From: Pseudomonas mosselii | GTDB taxonomy: Bacteria; Pseudomonadota; Gammaproteobacteria; Pseudomonadales; Pseudomonadaceae | Direction of reading: 5' to 3' | DNA: 64,000 nt | Assembly (NCBI RefSeq): GCF_003205295.1 | Contig: NZ_QJRP01000014.1 | Location: 1 to 64,000 of the forward strand | Part shown: piece after piece, positions 26,762-36,865 of the stretch | Position numbering within the stretch: the stretch's first letter is position 1 | How the letters are laid out: each line of letters begins with the position of its first letter | Made by a program: the position numbers and the translations under genes | Notes under the pieces: generated by a model | Told to the model about the DNA's origin: nothing | The model's database searches: none | The model's input: only the letters and a program-made list of their open reading frames with translations

Positions 26762-28138
26762 TCAGCACTCGACGAACGCGACAGCCAGGCCGCCGCGCGA
26801 GGTTTCCTTGTAATTGGCATGCATGTCCGCGCCGGTGTCGCGCATGGTGCGAATCACCCGGTCGAGGGAGATGAAGTGCTCGCCGTCACCGCGCAGGGCC
26901 ATCTGCACGGCGTTGATGGCCTTCACCGCAGCGATCGCGTTGCGCTCGATGCAGGGAATCTGCACCAGGCCGCCGACCGGGTCGCAGGTCAGCCCGAGGT
27001 TGTGTTCCAGGGCGATCTCGGCAGCGTTTTCCAGCTGCGGCGGCGTGGCGCCGAGTACCTCGGCCAGGCCTGCGGCGGCCATCGAGCAGGCCGAGCCCAC
27101 CTCACCCTGGCAGCCGACCTCGGCGCCGGAGATCGAGGCGTTCTTCTTGCACAGGATGCCCACCGCAGCGGCGGCCAGCAGGAACGCCACCACATCGTCG
27201 TCGCAGGCGCCGGGGTTGAACTTCATGTAGTAGTGCAACACCGCCGGAATGATCCCAGCCGCGCCGTTGGTGGGCGCGGTGACCATGCGCCCGCCGGCGG
27301 CGTTCTCTTCGTTGACCGCCAGGGCGAACAGATTGACCCACTCCATGGCGCTGAGGGTCGAACCGATCACGTTGGGCTTGCCGACCTCCTGCAGGCTGCG
27401 GTGCAGGCGCGCCGCCCGGCGCTTGACCTTCAGCCCGCCCGGCAGGATGCCTTCGTTGCGCAGGCCGTTGTCGACGCATTCGCCCATGGCCGCCCAGATC
27501 CTCAACAGACCTTCGCGCACCTCGCTTTCCGGGCGCCAGGCGCATTCATTGGCCAGCATCAGCTGGCTGACACTCAGGCTATGGGCCTTGCACAGGGCCA
27601 GCAGCTCGGCGCCACTGGAGAATTCGTAGGGCAAGGCGACCTGGTTGACGCTGTCTTGCGGCGCGTCGATCTCGCTTTGCTCGACAATGAAGCCGCCGCC
27701 CACGGAGTAGTAGGTCTGGCTGAATTGGCTGCCCTGCCCGTCGAAACTCTCCAGGGTCATCGCGTTGGGGTGGTAGGCCAGGCTCTCGTCGAGCAGGCGC
27801 ATGTCACGACCGTACTGGAACTCGACCGGCTGGCTGCCATCGAGCATCAGGCACTGCTCCTGCATCAGCTGGTCGATGCGTGGCTCGATGCTGTGCGGGT
27901 CGATCCGGTCCGGCCACTGGCCCATCAGCCCCAGCAGGCAGGCGCGGTCCGTGGCGTGACCGATACCGGTGGCCGACAGCGAGCCATAGAGGCGCACCTC
28001 GACTCGCCGCACCTTGGCCAGCAGGCCGCGTTCACGCAGGGCCTGGGCGAAGGTCGCCGCGGCGCGCATGGGGCCGACGGTGTGGGAGCTGGACGGGCCG
28101 ATGCCAATCTTGAAAAGGTCGAAAACACTGATAGCCAT
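26762..28138 (-). CDS. sdaA: L-serine ammonia-lyase (serine deaminase), single-chain Fe-S type
   Basis: A 458-residue [4Fe-4S] L-serine dehydratase that converts L-serine to pyruvate and ammonia. The beginning [20 protein letters not shown] is the family signature, and the Fe-S cysteines occur in [14 protein letters not shown] and [17 protein letters not shown]. The length equals single-chain SdaA. The ATG at 28138 is used; the extended frame to 28297 overlaps the divergent LysR gene. It is grouped with a serine transporter and a LysR regulator. Confidence 0.92.
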   Translation of the reverse strand: MAISVFDLFKIGIGPSSSHTVGPMRAAATFAQALRERGLLAKVRRVEVRLYGSLSATGIGHATDRACLLGLMGQWPDRIDPHSIEPRIDQLMQEQCLMLDGSQPVEFQYGRDMRLLDESLAYHPNAMTLESFDGQGSQFSQTYYSVGGGFIVEQSEIDAPQDSVNQVALPYEFSSGAELLALCKAHSLSVSQLMLANECAWRPESEVREGLLRIWAAMGECVDNGLRNEGILPGGLKVKRRAARLHRSLQEVGKPNVIGSTLSAMEWVNLFALAVNEENAAGGRMVTAPTNGAAGIIPAVLHYYMKFNPGACDDDVVAFLLAAAAVGILCKKNASISGAEVGCQGEVGSACSMAAAGLAEVLGATPPQLENAAEIALEHNLGLTCDPVGGLVQIPCIERNAIAAVKAINAVQMALRGDGEHFISLDRVIRTMRDTGADMHANYKETSRGGLAVAFVEC

Positions 28139-28284
28139 GCTAATGCCTGACCGTGACAACCATTTATGATGTGCCACGGCTCTCTGGAAAATTTGAGCGG
28201 TATTGCCAAGTTGCGCGATACTGCCCCTCTCAGGCCAGCTTGACCAACGAAACTTCCTACATAAGCCTTTAGCAGGACTAAACG

Positions 28285-29232
28285 ATGAAAGGCCCACTCA
28301 ACGGCCAGGTGTTCGTCTGGCTGCACGTGTTCTCCTGCGCGGCGCGGCACCTGTCGTTCACCCGTTGCGCCGAGGAGCTGCACATCACCCCCGGGGCGGT
28401 CAGCCAGCAGATGCGCCAGCTCGAGGAGCGCCTGGGCTTTCGCCTGTTCCTGCGCCGCGCCCGCGGCGTCGAGCTGTCCGCCGAAGGCCAGCGCCTGGCG
28501 CAGACCGTGGCCGAGGCCTACGGCAGCATCGAGGCCGAGCTGCTGCGCCTGGATGCCGGCGAAATCCGCGGCACCCTGCGCCTGCGCTCGATCCCGTCAT
28601 TCCTGGCCAAGTGGCTGACGCCGCGCTTGCCACGCTTCCAGCAGCGCTACCCGGATATCGAGCTGCGCCTGGTGGCCGAGGACAGCAACCAGGCATTGCA
28701 CCCGGAAGACTTCGACCTGGCCATCGACCTCAACGACGGCAGCTACCCGGGCATGCTCTCCACCCCTCTGCTGGACGAGCAGATCTTCCCGGTGTGCTCA
28801 CCTGCCCTGCTGCGCGGCCGCCCGCCGCTGCACGGGCCGGCGGACCTCGCCCACTACCCGCTGCTGCACGACATCACCGCCTGGCGCGGCAGCTCGGAGT
28901 ATGCCGAATGGGAGTTCTACCTCAACGGCATCGGCGCTGGCGGGCTGGATGTGCGCCGCGGGCACACCTTCAACCGCAACCACCTCACCATCGAAGCGGC
29001 CATTGCCGGTGTCGGCGTGGCCATCGCCCGGCGCACCCTGCTCAACGACGAACTGGAACGCGGCGCGCTGATCGTGCCGTTCGGGGTGCCGATCGCCAAC
29101 CACAAGCGCTATGTGCTGCTGTATCCACCGGGCGGGCTGAGCCAGCCTGGGGCCCGGGCGGTGCATGACTGGCTGGTGGAGGAGGCAAAAGGTTTCCGCG
29201 CGCTACACCCGCTGAAGCTTTCAGTCGAATAA
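28285..29232 (+). CDS. LysR-family regulator (GcvA-like), divergent from serine deaminase
   Basis: A 315-residue LysR regulator with helix-turn-helix [20 protein letters not shown] (about residues 28-47) and an effector domain. The [18 protein letters not shown] stretch places it near GcvA/DsdC-type regulators of amino-acid use. Being divergent from sdaA with a 146-bp gap, it is the likely activator of serine catabolism. Its last 12 bp overlap the convergent RHS gene 3 (29221). Confidence 0.85.
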   Translation: MKGPLNGQVFVWLHVFSCAARHLSFTRCAEELHITPGAVSQQMRQLEERLGFRLFLRRARGVELSAEGQRLAQTVAEAYGSIEAELLRLDAGEIRGTLRLRSIPSFLAKWLTPRLPRFQQRYPDIELRLVAEDSNQALHPEDFDLAIDLNDGSYPGMLSTPLLDEQIFPVCSPALLRGRPPLHGPADLAHYPLLHDITAWRGSSEYAEWEFYLNGIGAGGLDVRRGHTFNRNHLTIEAAIAGVGVAIARRTLLNDELERGALIVPFGVPIANHKRYVLLYPPGGLSQPGARAVHDWLVEEAKGFRALHPLKLSVE

Positions 29233-29877
29233 CAGCTCGCTGCGCACACCATTCATCCTCACTACAGGCGGCTCGGACATTTCCGGCGTTTCAGGCAGCA
29301 GCGGCCCTGCAAATGGAGAAAAGACAGCATCATCTTTCGCCCAGCGGGCGTAATAAAACTTGCCCAGATCATAGGCCCCAGCAAGCAGACCAACGTTAAA
29401 GCTCAGCTCTGACAGTCCGCGCCCCGCCTCGACGTTGACTTGTTTCAAGAGCTCCCCGGCCATCATGCCCCACTTGGCAGCATCCTTGATCGCTTTTGCC
29501 CCACCCGTTCGGGTAAGGACATTCCTGCCGGTCGATGCGATCAGCAGAACCGTCTTGGCAACTTTCTTGAAACTGACCTCACCACCGGGGTCAAGGCGGT
29601 TGACCGGATCCCCCAGGCAATAGGCATAACTACTGATGCCCCCCTTGCCAAAAGGACTCTGCCGATCAGGACTGATAAATCGCATGAGGACCGGATCGTA
29701 GGCTCGCCTCCCGTTGCCCAGCATATAAAAGTCTGTCTTGCGCTCCAACAACTGCCCAGTGAACGCCAACAGCCGGCCATCAATCATCCTGCTGGCCCCA
29801 AACGGGGTAAATACCCTTGCCCGCCCCAGGCCGTACACTGATTGTTGAGCGTCGCAAAAAACAAGTTTGGTTGTCAT
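29221..29877 (-). CDS. Orphan RHS-core protein 3 with unique C-terminal domain
   Basis: A 218-residue protein with the short RHS core in residues 1-99: DAQQSVYG, RVFTPFG, YMLGNGRRAYDP, RFISPDRQSPFG, SSYAYCLGDPVN and DPGG. The tail of about 119 residues is unlike those of the other two RHS genes; it starts Lys-rich (FKKVAKTVLLIAS) and has LSFNVGLLAGAYDLGKFYYARW. It is the shortest of the three. The 3' end overlaps the LysR stop by 12 bp. No immunity-like partner is adjacent. The leader after the RHS-type promoter is about 80 nt, longer than for the other two. Confidence 0.8.
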   Translation of the reverse strand: MTTKLVFCDAQQSVYGLGRARVFTPFGASRMIDGRLLAFTGQLLERKTDFYMLGNGRRAYDPVLMRFISPDRQSPFGKGGISSYAYCLGDPVNRLDPGGEVSFKKVAKTVLLIASTGRNVLTRTGGAKAIKDAAKWGMMAGELLKQVNVEAGRGLSELSFNVGLLAGAYDLGKFYYARWAKDDAVFSPFAGPLLPETPEMSEPPVVRMNGVRSELLFD

Positions 29878-29966
29878 CTTCGGTCTACGAGCCCCCGTTC
29901 GCGATGCTTTTGCGCAAATCCTCTTACTGGCTATGCCCGATCAGAGACCAATCAGAAGGTTCCTGG

Positions 29967-30011
29967 AATCTATACAAACCAAGACCGCCTTACACCTGGC
30001 AATTCTGCTAG
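29967..30011 (-). promoter_or_regulatory. RHS-type promoter: palindrome plus TAGATT
   Basis: On the minus strand, CTAGCAGAATTGCCAG (30011-29996) is followed by GTGTAA, 17 nt, and TAGATT (29972-29967). The palindrome-to-hexamer distance is 23 nt, as for RHS genes 1 and 2. The palindrome is also about 100 bp upstream of the TonB receptor start on the other strand, so it could affect both. Confidence 0.5.
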
Positions 30012-30020
30012 CACACCGCT

Positions 30021-30039
30021 AACGACAATTATTCGCATT
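30021..30039. promoter_or_regulatory. Weak Fur-box-like sequence before the TonB receptor
   Basis: AACGACAATTATTCGCATT lies 72 bp upstream of the receptor ATG. In the reverse sense (AATGCGAATAATTGTCGTT) it matches about 9 of 19 positions of the Fur consensus, with the central AATAAT region best. It is suggestive, given a siderophore receptor, but not strong. Confidence 0.3.
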
Positions 30040-30111
30040 GAGGTTTTTCCATTCTGTGACGGAAACCCTAGTGAATGCCTTCACTCACTTGCGAATCGAA
30101 AGGACTCCAGC

Positions 30112-32358
30112 ATGTCGCAACAGCGTGTCAGCCCGGCGCAGCAGCCGGCTGTGCCCCACTTCGACCTCAATCGCACCTTCACCGCCGTACACATAGCCTT
30201 GCTGCTCGGCCTGGGCGGTGTGTCCATGAGCGTGACCGCGGCGCAGACCGTGGAGCGTGCCGAGGACGTGGACAAATCCCGCCAAAGCCAGGCCGGCGGC
30301 AGCCTGGAGCTGACCGAGACCCGGGTCGAGGGCAGCCTCGACGCACCGAGCACATTGCCCCCCGCCTACGCCGGCGGCCAGGTGGCCTCGGGCGGCCGGG
30401 TCGGCCTGCTGGGCAACAAGGATTTCATGGAGACGCCGTTCAGCACCATCAGCTACACCGAGCAGTACATCCAGGACACCCAGGCCCAGACCGTCACCGA
30501 CGTGATCGCCGCGACCGACCCCGCCGTGTTCAGCAACGGCCTGAAGGGTACCTACAGCGAGAACTACTCTATCCGCGGCTTCAACTCCAACATCAACGAT
30601 GTGAGCATCGGCGGCCTGTACGGCATGGCGCCCTACTATCGGATCTCGCCCGAGATGTTCGAGCGCATCGAAGTGCTCAAGGGACCGTCCGCCCTGCTCA
30701 ACGGCATGCCACCGGGCGGCTCGGTGGCTGGCAGCATCAACCTGGTGCCCAAGCGCGCGGGCGCCGAACCTTTGACGCGGATCACCACCACCTACATGTC
30801 CGACGCGCAGTTCGGCGGGCACCTCGACGTCGGCCGCCGCTTCGGCGAGCAGCAACAGTTCGGCGTGCGCTTCAACAGCGTCTATCGCGACGGCGACACC
30901 GCGACCGACCATCAGCGCATGAAGGCCGAGCTCAATGCCCTGGGCCTCGACTGGCGCGGCGAGCGGGCGCGCCTGTCCGCCGACCTGTACGAAAGCGAGG
31001 ACCGGGTCAGGGGCCAGAACCGCGGCATCGGCCTGGCCGCGGGCGTGCCCGTGCCCAGGCCGCCTAAGTCCGAGACCTTGCTCAACCCGGACTGGGGCTT
31101 CGTCCAGACCCGCGACAAGGGCGTGATCGTGCGCGGCGAATATGACCTCAACGACAACCTCATGGCCTATGCCACGGCCGGCACCAGCAAGACCGACTAT
31201 GCCTACAGTGGCACCATGCTCGCCGAGGTGTTCAACACCGCAGGAGACATGGAGACGAACATGGGCCAGTTGAAGATCGACCTCAAGAAGACCTCGGGCG
31301 AGGCCGGCCTGCGCGGCCATTTCGACACGTTCGGCGTCGGTCACCAATGGTCGCTCAACGCCACGCACTACTCGGACAAGCAGCGCGACTATGGCCGGCG
31401 CAACGTGCCGGGGGCCGAGTGGATCAACAACATCTACCACCCGGTCTGGGGACCGGAGGCCGCCAGGAGCTACCCGGCCATCGCCCACACCGAGTCGCGC
31501 CTGAGCAGCTACGGCTTGGCCGACACCCTGTCGTTCCTCGACGAGCGCCTGCAACTCACCTTGGGCGTGCGTCGCCAGCAGGTGCTGACCGACAGCTTCA
31601 ACGTCAGCACCGGTGCGCACACCACGCGCTACAACGAAAGCGCCACGACGCCAGCGGCGGCAGTGCTGGTCAAGGTCACCGACAAGGTGTCGCTGTACGC
31701 CAACTACATCGAAGGCCTGAGCAAGGGCGCCATCGCCCCGATTACCGCGCCCAACGCCGGCCAGGTGTTCGCCCCCTACAAGTCCAAGCAGAGGGAAGTC
31801 GGCATCAAGCTCGACCTCGGCGACTTCGCCCACACCCTGAGCCTGTACCAGATCGAACGCCCCAGCAGCTTCACCGATCCGGTGACCAAGGTGTTCTCCT
31901 TCGGTGGCGAACAGCGTAACCGAGGACTCGAATGGAGCTTCTTCGGCACCCCGCTGACCGACGTGCGCCTGATGGGTGGCGTGGCTCGCCTGGATCCCAA
32001 GGTGACCAAGACCGAGAACCCCGCCGAGGAAGGCAAGACCGCCACCGGCCAGCCGAAACTGCAGGGCAAGCTGGGCGTGGAATGGGACACCCCGCTACTC
32101 GATGGCCTGACCCTGACCGCCAACGCCACCGCCGTGTCGAAGCAGTACATCAGCGACGACAACAGCCAGTCGATTCCTGGCTACACGATATATGACGTCG
32201 GCGCCCGCTACCGGCTGCAGGTGGCCGACCACCCGGTGACCTTGCGCGGCACGGTGGAGAACGTGACCAACAAGGCCTACTGGGGTATGCCGCTGCTCAC
32301 CAGCCTGGGGCTGGGTGCGCCGCGTACGGTGCAGCTGTCTGCCAGCATCGATTTCTGA
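30112..32358 (+). CDS. TonB-dependent siderophore receptor
   Basis: A 748-residue outer-membrane receptor. After an N-terminal region with a long hydrophobic signal (AVHIALLLGLGGVSMSVTA), the plug domain shows TVTDVIAATDPAVFS, SIRGFNSN, and FERIEVLKGPSALLNG-PPGGSVAG, the typical FepA/FhuA-like siderophore-receptor plug. The 22-strand barrel ends in a C-terminal Phe (ASIDF), as needed for BamA recognition. The signalling extension of FecA-type receptors is lacking, so no sigma/anti-sigma partners are expected, and none are seen. The longer frame from 29842 overlaps the RHS promoter and is rejected; AAAGGA precedes 30112. The ligand is unknown. Confidence 0.9.
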   Translation: MSQQRVSPAQQPAVPHFDLNRTFTAVHIALLLGLGGVSMSVTAAQTVERAEDVDKSRQSQAGGSLELTETRVEGSLDAPSTLPPAYAGGQVASGGRVGLLGNKDFMETPFSTISYTEQYIQDTQAQTVTDVIAATDPAVFSNGLKGTYSENYSIRGFNSNINDVSIGGLYGMAPYYRISPEMFERIEVLKGPSALLNGMPPGGSVAGSINLVPKRAGAEPLTRITTTYMSDAQFGGHLDVGRRFGEQQQFGVRFNSVYRDGDTATDHQRMKAELNALGLDWRGERARLSADLYESEDRVRGQNRGIGLAAGVPVPRPPKSETLLNPDWGFVQTRDKGVIVRGEYDLNDNLMAYATAGTSKTDYAYSGTMLAEVFNTAGDMETNMGQLKIDLKKTSGEAGLRGHFDTFGVGHQWSLNATHYSDKQRDYGRRNVPGAEWINNIYHPVWGPEAARSYPAIAHTESRLSSYGLADTLSFLDERLQLTLGVRRQQVLTDSFNVSTGAHTTRYNESATTPAAAVLVKVTDKVSLYANYIEGLSKGAIAPITAPNAGQVFAPYKSKQREVGIKLDLGDFAHTLSLYQIERPSSFTDPVTKVFSFGGEQRNRGLEWSFFGTPLTDVRLMGGVARLDPKVTKTENPAEEGKTATGQPKLQGKLGVEWDTPLLDGLTLTANATAVSKQYISDDNSQSIPGYTIYDVGARYRLQVADHPVTLRGTVENVTNKAYWGMPLLTSLGLGAPRTVQLSASIDF

Positions 32359-32360
32359 CC

Positions 32361-34070
32361 TTAGTCCGCCTTGCCTACCGGCATGGGTTGCCCCGCCAGA
32401 ACACTGGCGGGCGTGACCACCTGCCCCAGGTCGATGTGGCGGAAATCCGGCTTGGCTCCCAGCCGCGCATTGAAGCGCACGTTGAAGGTGAACGGATCGT
32501 CGGTCGGCATGTCCAGCGAACGGCCGTAGAGCGCGCTCACGGCCGTGCCGTCATAGCCCATCAGCTTGAGCAGCGTGGGGAACAGGTTGTAATGACTGGA
32601 GGCGTTGCGGTTGGCCTGCAGATGCGCCTGCCAGTCCAGCGTGTGCAGGCCCTCACCTTGGATCACCACCAGCGGCACCAGGCCTTCTTCGGGCACCGGA
32701 TCGCTGTCGCAGTGGGTGTTCAGGCCGGGGTTGCCACGCTCATGCAGGTCCTGGCCATGGTCGGAGGTATAGAGCACAACGGCCTGGCTGAGATCACCCT
32801 CGGCAAACAGCCGCCGAAAGAATTCGCCGACATTCCACAGCACCGTGTTCTGGTAGGCGTTGCGGTACAGCACCCAGTCCTGGGGCCGACCATCGAAACC
32901 GTCGCGGGTACCGGTATCGGCGATATCGACGTAATGCCCTCGCGGCAAGGCCGGCTGGTACTTGAGGAACTCATCGGGGTACTTGTCGTGCACCGGGAAG
33001 TGGGCGCCGACCTTGTTCACCACGATCAACTGCGGCTTGCCATCCTTGAGCAGCACCACCAAGCGCTCAAGCGCCGCCATGTCGCGCTGCACCACGGGTG
33101 AGTCGTCGAACTGGATGAACTGGTCGATATCGCGTTTCTCGGTCTCTGTCATCAGGTTCTGCAAGTTGCCGCCAGTACGCTGGCCATCGATGTACACCGT
33201 TCCCAGGCCCGCGCGTTTGGCGTACTGCCAGATCGACGGCTGGGTCGAGTTGATGCGCAGGTAATCACCGCGGGTGCCGCCATAGCGCAGGGTGACGTTG
33301 GTGTCGGCACTGCAGTTGGCGATGGACGCGGCATAGCCGAAGTTGACGATGGACACGCCAGGCTGGGCCTGGGCCAGGTGGCTGGTGACCCCGGCGGGGG
33401 TGTTCAGGTCCAGGTAGTTGCCCGAGATGCTCTCGTCGATCAGCAGCACGATATCCCGCGCCATCGCCGGCCCCGACTGGGCCAGGGTCACCGGCTGGCG
33501 CGGCCCGACATGGTCGTGCAAGGTCTCGTAGCCGAACAGGCTCAGGTAGGCCAGCGGCGTGTACATCACCGGCAGCCCGCGAGCGCCCTCGCCGGCGCGC
33601 ACGAACAGGATGGCAATCAGCACCAGCAGTCCCAGCACCGGCGCCACGGGTGGCAACAGCCTGGGTAACCACGGGGTCGGCCCCGGATGCAGGCCAATAC
33701 CCAGCAGCAACAGCAGCGCCCGCGCTGCGGCCAGGGTAATGGCGTAATGGTATTGCTGCAGGGCCTCCTGGACGAAACCGCCGGCATAGACCATGGACAC
33801 GAATGCGCTATAGGTCAGGTAGGAGTCGGTGATGCGGTTATAAGCGTCGAGGAAGATCGCGCTGACCGTGAACGCCAGCGCCAGCGACCAGCGCAGCCAG
33901 CCGGGGCGGGTGAAGGCGGTCAGCAGCAGGGCCACGGCCAATACCGCGAACACGCCCAGGTACAGCACCAATGGCAGGCCAATACCCAGCGCTTCTATGC
34001 GCTCGCGGTAATAGGCATGAAAGCTGGCCAGATAGACGAGCAGCAGCAAAAGCTTGATCCATCGGCGCAT
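32361..34070 (-). CDS. Membrane sulfatase-fold hydrolase/transferase (EptA-like)
   Basis: A 569-residue protein with about five N-terminal membrane helices (residues 1-175) and a periplasmic alkaline-phosphatase/sulfatase domain. Metal-binding motifs can be seen: LLIDESISGNYL (nucleophile region), VNKVGAHFPVHDKYP and YTSDHGQDLHERG. This layout matches the phosphoethanolamine/phosphoglycerol transferases (EptA, OpgE, CptA). The usual Thr nucleophile context (GETxR) is replaced by ESISG, so a Ser may act instead or the activity may differ. It is convergent with the receptor (2-bp gap) and divergent from the exopolysaccharide operon. Confidence 0.75.
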   Translation of the reverse strand: MRRWIKLLLLLVYLASFHAYYRERIEALGIGLPLVLYLGVFAVLAVALLLTAFTRPGWLRWSLALAFTVSAIFLDAYNRITDSYLTYSAFVSMVYAGGFVQEALQQYHYAITLAAARALLLLLGIGLHPGPTPWLPRLLPPVAPVLGLLVLIAILFVRAGEGARGLPVMYTPLAYLSLFGYETLHDHVGPRQPVTLAQSGPAMARDIVLLIDESISGNYLDLNTPAGVTSHLAQAQPGVSIVNFGYAASIANCSADTNVTLRYGGTRGDYLRINSTQPSIWQYAKRAGLGTVYIDGQRTGGNLQNLMTETEKRDIDQFIQFDDSPVVQRDMAALERLVVLLKDGKPQLIVVNKVGAHFPVHDKYPDEFLKYQPALPRGHYVDIADTGTRDGFDGRPQDWVLYRNAYQNTVLWNVGEFFRRLFAEGDLSQAVVLYTSDHGQDLHERGNPGLNTHCDSDPVPEEGLVPLVVIQGEGLHTLDWQAHLQANRNASSHYNLFPTLLKLMGYDGTAVSALYGRSLDMPTDDPFTFNVRFNARLGAKPDFRHIDLGQVVTPASVLAGQPMPVGKAD

Positions 34071-34454
34071 GTTTCGGCCACTCCGGTCATGGGAATCTCT
34101 TCAAACCGTAGCAGCTGTGAAACAAACCACAACGCAAAAAAGTCAAAATTCCGACGACATACCGACACCGGAATCTGGCACCTCCCGCAAGTTGTTGTTG
34201 ATTCTCCCTATCGTCTGCAACCCGCTTATTTCGGTGCGTCCAACCGTTCATCGGTTCGTCGAACGGCCAATTGCCACTAGCTATGCGCGCTAACACACGG
34301 ATTGGAAACGGGTTGGTGGCAGATCGCCCGTTTCGCCAGGGTCTGTAAATTCGACGAAACATGCCATTGCTTTGACGCAAATCCACCGGGCTGAGCTATA
34401 CCCAATTCACACCACTGTTTCATCTCCCTTACTCATCCATTCGAGGCACCGCGC
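34071..34454. other. Promoter region of the exopolysaccharide operon
   Basis: This 384-bp AT-richer spacer has no supported gene. It must hold the start signals of the 16-gene operon and those of the divergent sulfatase-fold gene. CCGTTC/GAACGG (about 34246-34268) forms a small inverted repeat. No certain -35/-10, sigma-54, or FleQ/AmrZ site was recognised. Confidence 0.5.
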
Positions 34455-35804
34455 ATGGACGTGAGCGTTTTTGGCACCGGTTATGTCGGACTGGTACAGG
34501 CAGCAGCCCTGGCGGACGTAGGTCACCGGGTCCTGTGTGTGGATGTCGATACCCACAAGATCAACCAGTTACGTCAGGGCGTGCCACCGATCAGCGAGCC
34601 AGGCCTTTCGGACCTGCTCGAGGACAACATCAAGGAAGGTCGCCTGCTGTTCAGCACCCAGGCCAGCGATGCGGTCAGCCACGCCGAGCTGATCTTCATC
34701 GCCGTCGGCACGCCGCCCGACGAGGACGGCTCGGCCGACCTCAGCCATGTGCTCAACGTCACCCGGCAAATCGCCGCGCTGATGGAAACCGACCATACCC
34801 TGATCATCAAGTCCACCGTGCCGGTGGGCACCGCCGACCAGGTCATGGCCCTGGCCCGCGACGAACTTCAGCGTCTGGGCAAGAGCCAGCTGCAGGTGCG
34901 CGTGGTGTCCAACCCGGAATTCCTGAAGGAAGGCAGCGCCCTGGCCGACTGCATGCGCCCGGACCGGATCATCGTCGGCACCCTCGACGAAGTCGCCCAT
35001 GACCAGTTGGCAGAACTGTACGCGCCGTTCTGCCGCAACCACGAAAAACTGATGTTCATGGACAACCGCAGCGCCGAGCTGACCAAGTACGCCGCCAACG
35101 CCATGCTCGCCACCCGCATCAGCTTCATGAACGAGCTGGCCAACCTCAGCGAGCACCTGGGCGCCGACATAGAGGCGGTGCGCCGGGGCATCGGCTCGGA
35201 CCCGCGCATCGGCTACCACTTCATCTACCCCGGCTGCGGTTTCGGCGGCTCGTGCTTCCCCAAGGACATCAAGGCGCTGCTGCACACCGCCGCCCACAGC
35301 GGCATGCCCCTGCGCCTGCTGCAAAGTGTCGACGAGGTCAACAACCAGCAGCGGCGCATCCTCTTCGCCAAGCTCAAGCAGCGCCTGGCGGGTCTGGCCG
35401 GCAAATCCATCGCCCTGTGGGGCCTGGCCTTCAAACCCAACACCGACGACATGCGCGAGGCTCCCAGCCGCTACCTGATGGAAGCCCTGTGGGCCGAAGG
35501 CGCAACGGTGCGTGCCTATGATCCCGAGGCGATGGACGAATGCCGGCGCCTGTACGGCTACCGGGACGACCTGCAACTATGCGCCACCCGCGACGATACC
35601 CTGCAGGACGCCGATGCCCTGGTGATCTGCACCGAGTGGAAGAACTTCCGCGTGGTCGACTTCTCGATGCTGGCCAGCAAGCTGCGCGAGCGTCTGATCG
35701 TCGACGGCCGCAACCTGTACAACCCCGAGCAGGTCGCCGCCCATGGCCTGCACTACAGCGGCATCGGCCTGCGCCAGATCGCTCCGCAGGCGGATGCGCC
35801 ATGA
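34455..35804 (+). CDS. ugd: UDP-glucose 6-dehydrogenase (Ugd)
   Basis: A 449-residue nucleotide-sugar dehydrogenase, first gene of the exopolysaccharide operon. The NAD motif FGTGYVGLVQAAALADVGH starts at residue 6, and the catalytic cysteine is Cys267 in GFGGSCFPKD; the C-terminal domain has LWGLAFKPNTDDMREAPS. It should make UDP-glucuronate for the polymer. GDP-mannose dehydrogenase (AlgD) is related, but the central FGGSCFPKD and length fit Ugd. The 3' end overlaps the next gene by 4 bp (ATGA). Confidence 0.88.
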   Translation: MDVSVFGTGYVGLVQAAALADVGHRVLCVDVDTHKINQLRQGVPPISEPGLSDLLEDNIKEGRLLFSTQASDAVSHAELIFIAVGTPPDEDGSADLSHVLNVTRQIAALMETDHTLIIKSTVPVGTADQVMALARDELQRLGKSQLQVRVVSNPEFLKEGSALADCMRPDRIIVGTLDEVAHDQLAELYAPFCRNHEKLMFMDNRSAELTKYAANAMLATRISFMNELANLSEHLGADIEAVRRGIGSDPRIGYHFIYPGCGFGGSCFPKDIKALLHTAAHSGMPLRLLQSVDEVNNQQRRILFAKLKQRLAGLAGKSIALWGLAFKPNTDDMREAPSRYLMEALWAEGATVRAYDPEAMDECRRLYGYRDDLQLCATRDDTLQDADALVICTEWKNFRVVDFSMLASKLRERLIVDGRNLYNPEQVAAHGLHYSGIGLRQIAPQADAP

Positions 35805-36865
35805 AAGTGCTGGTGACCGGCGCGGCCGGTTTCATCGGCGCCCACACCTGCCGCCAGCTGCTGCTGGAAGGGCACCAGGTGGTGGGGCTGGACAATTTCA
35901 ACGACTACTATGAGCCGGCGCTCAAGCACGCCCGCGTGCACTGGGTACGGCAGACGGTCGGCGACTTCCCGCTGCACTGCCTGGACCTGGGCGATCGCGA
36001 CGGCATGGCCCGGCTGTTCGCCAGCGAGCGCCCGGAGGTGGTCGTGCACCTGGCGGCCCAGGCCGGCGTGCGCTACTCGCTGCAGAACCCGCAGGCCTAC
36101 CTGGACAGCAACCTGGCCGGCTTTCTCAACATTCTCGAAGGTTGCCGCCGCCATCCGGTCAGGCACTTGCTGTACGCCTCGTCCAGCTCGGTGTATGGGG
36201 CCAACCAGCAGACGCCCTATCGGGTCGAAGACCCGGTGGACCACCCGTTGTCGCTGTATGCCGCCACCAAGAAGGCCAACGAGGCCATGGCCCACAGCTA
36301 CAGCCACCTTTATGGCATCCCCTGCAGCGGCCTGCGCTTCTTTACCGTGTACGGCCCCTGGGGCCGTCCGGACATGTCGCCGATGCAGTTCGCCAAGGCG
36401 ATCAGCGAGGGCCGGCCGATCCAGCTGTTCAACCATGGCCGTCACCAGCGCGACTTCACCTACATCGACGACATCGTCGAAAGCCTGGTGCGACTGATCC
36501 CCCTGCCCCCGGTCGCCGACCCGCAGTGGGACGCGTTCGACCCGGACCCGGCCAGCAGCCACGCGCCCTGGCGCCTGTACAACATCGGCGGACAGCGCCC
36601 GGTGGAGCTGCTCGACTACCTGGCCCTGCTGGAGAAGCACCTGCAGCGCAACGCGGTGATCGAGCTGCTGCCGCTGCAGCCGGGCGATGTGCTGGCCACC
36701 TGCGCCGACGCCAGCGCCCTGGCCAGGGTCACCGGTTTCACCCCACAGATAGGCCTTGATGAAGGGCTCGGGCGCTTCGTCGCCTGGTTCAAGAGCTACC
36801 ACTCGCCCGCCGCCAGCGAAGCGGCGCCCACGGGCGAGCAGCCGGATCAACGGAGGGCGGTATGA
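35801..36865 (+). CDS. NAD-dependent epimerase, UDP-glucuronate 4-epimerase-like
   Basis: A 354-residue extended short-chain dehydrogenase. The cofactor motif is VTGAAGFIGAHTCRQLL (residues 4-20), the catalytic tyrosine/lysine are in LYAATKKANE (YxxxK), and LRFFTVYGPWGRPDM is a signature of UDP-glucuronate 4-epimerases. Next to ugd this suggests a route UDP-Glc to UDP-GlcA to UDP-GalA. The ATGA overlap with ugd and with the next gene shows translational coupling. Confidence 0.87.
   Translation: MKVLVTGAAGFIGAHTCRQLLLEGHQVVGLDNFNDYYEPALKHARVHWVRQTVGDFPLHCLDLGDRDGMARLFASERPEVVVHLAAQAGVRYSLQNPQAYLDSNLAGFLNILEGCRRHPVRHLLYASSSSVYGANQQTPYRVEDPVDHPLSLYAATKKANEAMAHSYSHLYGIPCSGLRFFTVYGPWGRPDMSPMQFAKAISEGRPIQLFNHGRHQRDFTYIDDIVESLVRLIPLPPVADPQWDAFDPDPASSHAPWRLYNIGGQRPVELLDYLALLEKHLQRNAVIELLPLQPGDVLATCADASALARVTGFTPQIGLDEGLGRFVAWFKSYHSPAASEAAPTGEQPDQRRAV

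Noticed and set aside
34190..34205. TGGCAC sequence resembling a sigma-54 -24 element before ugd
   Set aside because: The GC partner is 10 bp away instead of 12, so the -24/-12 geometry fails.
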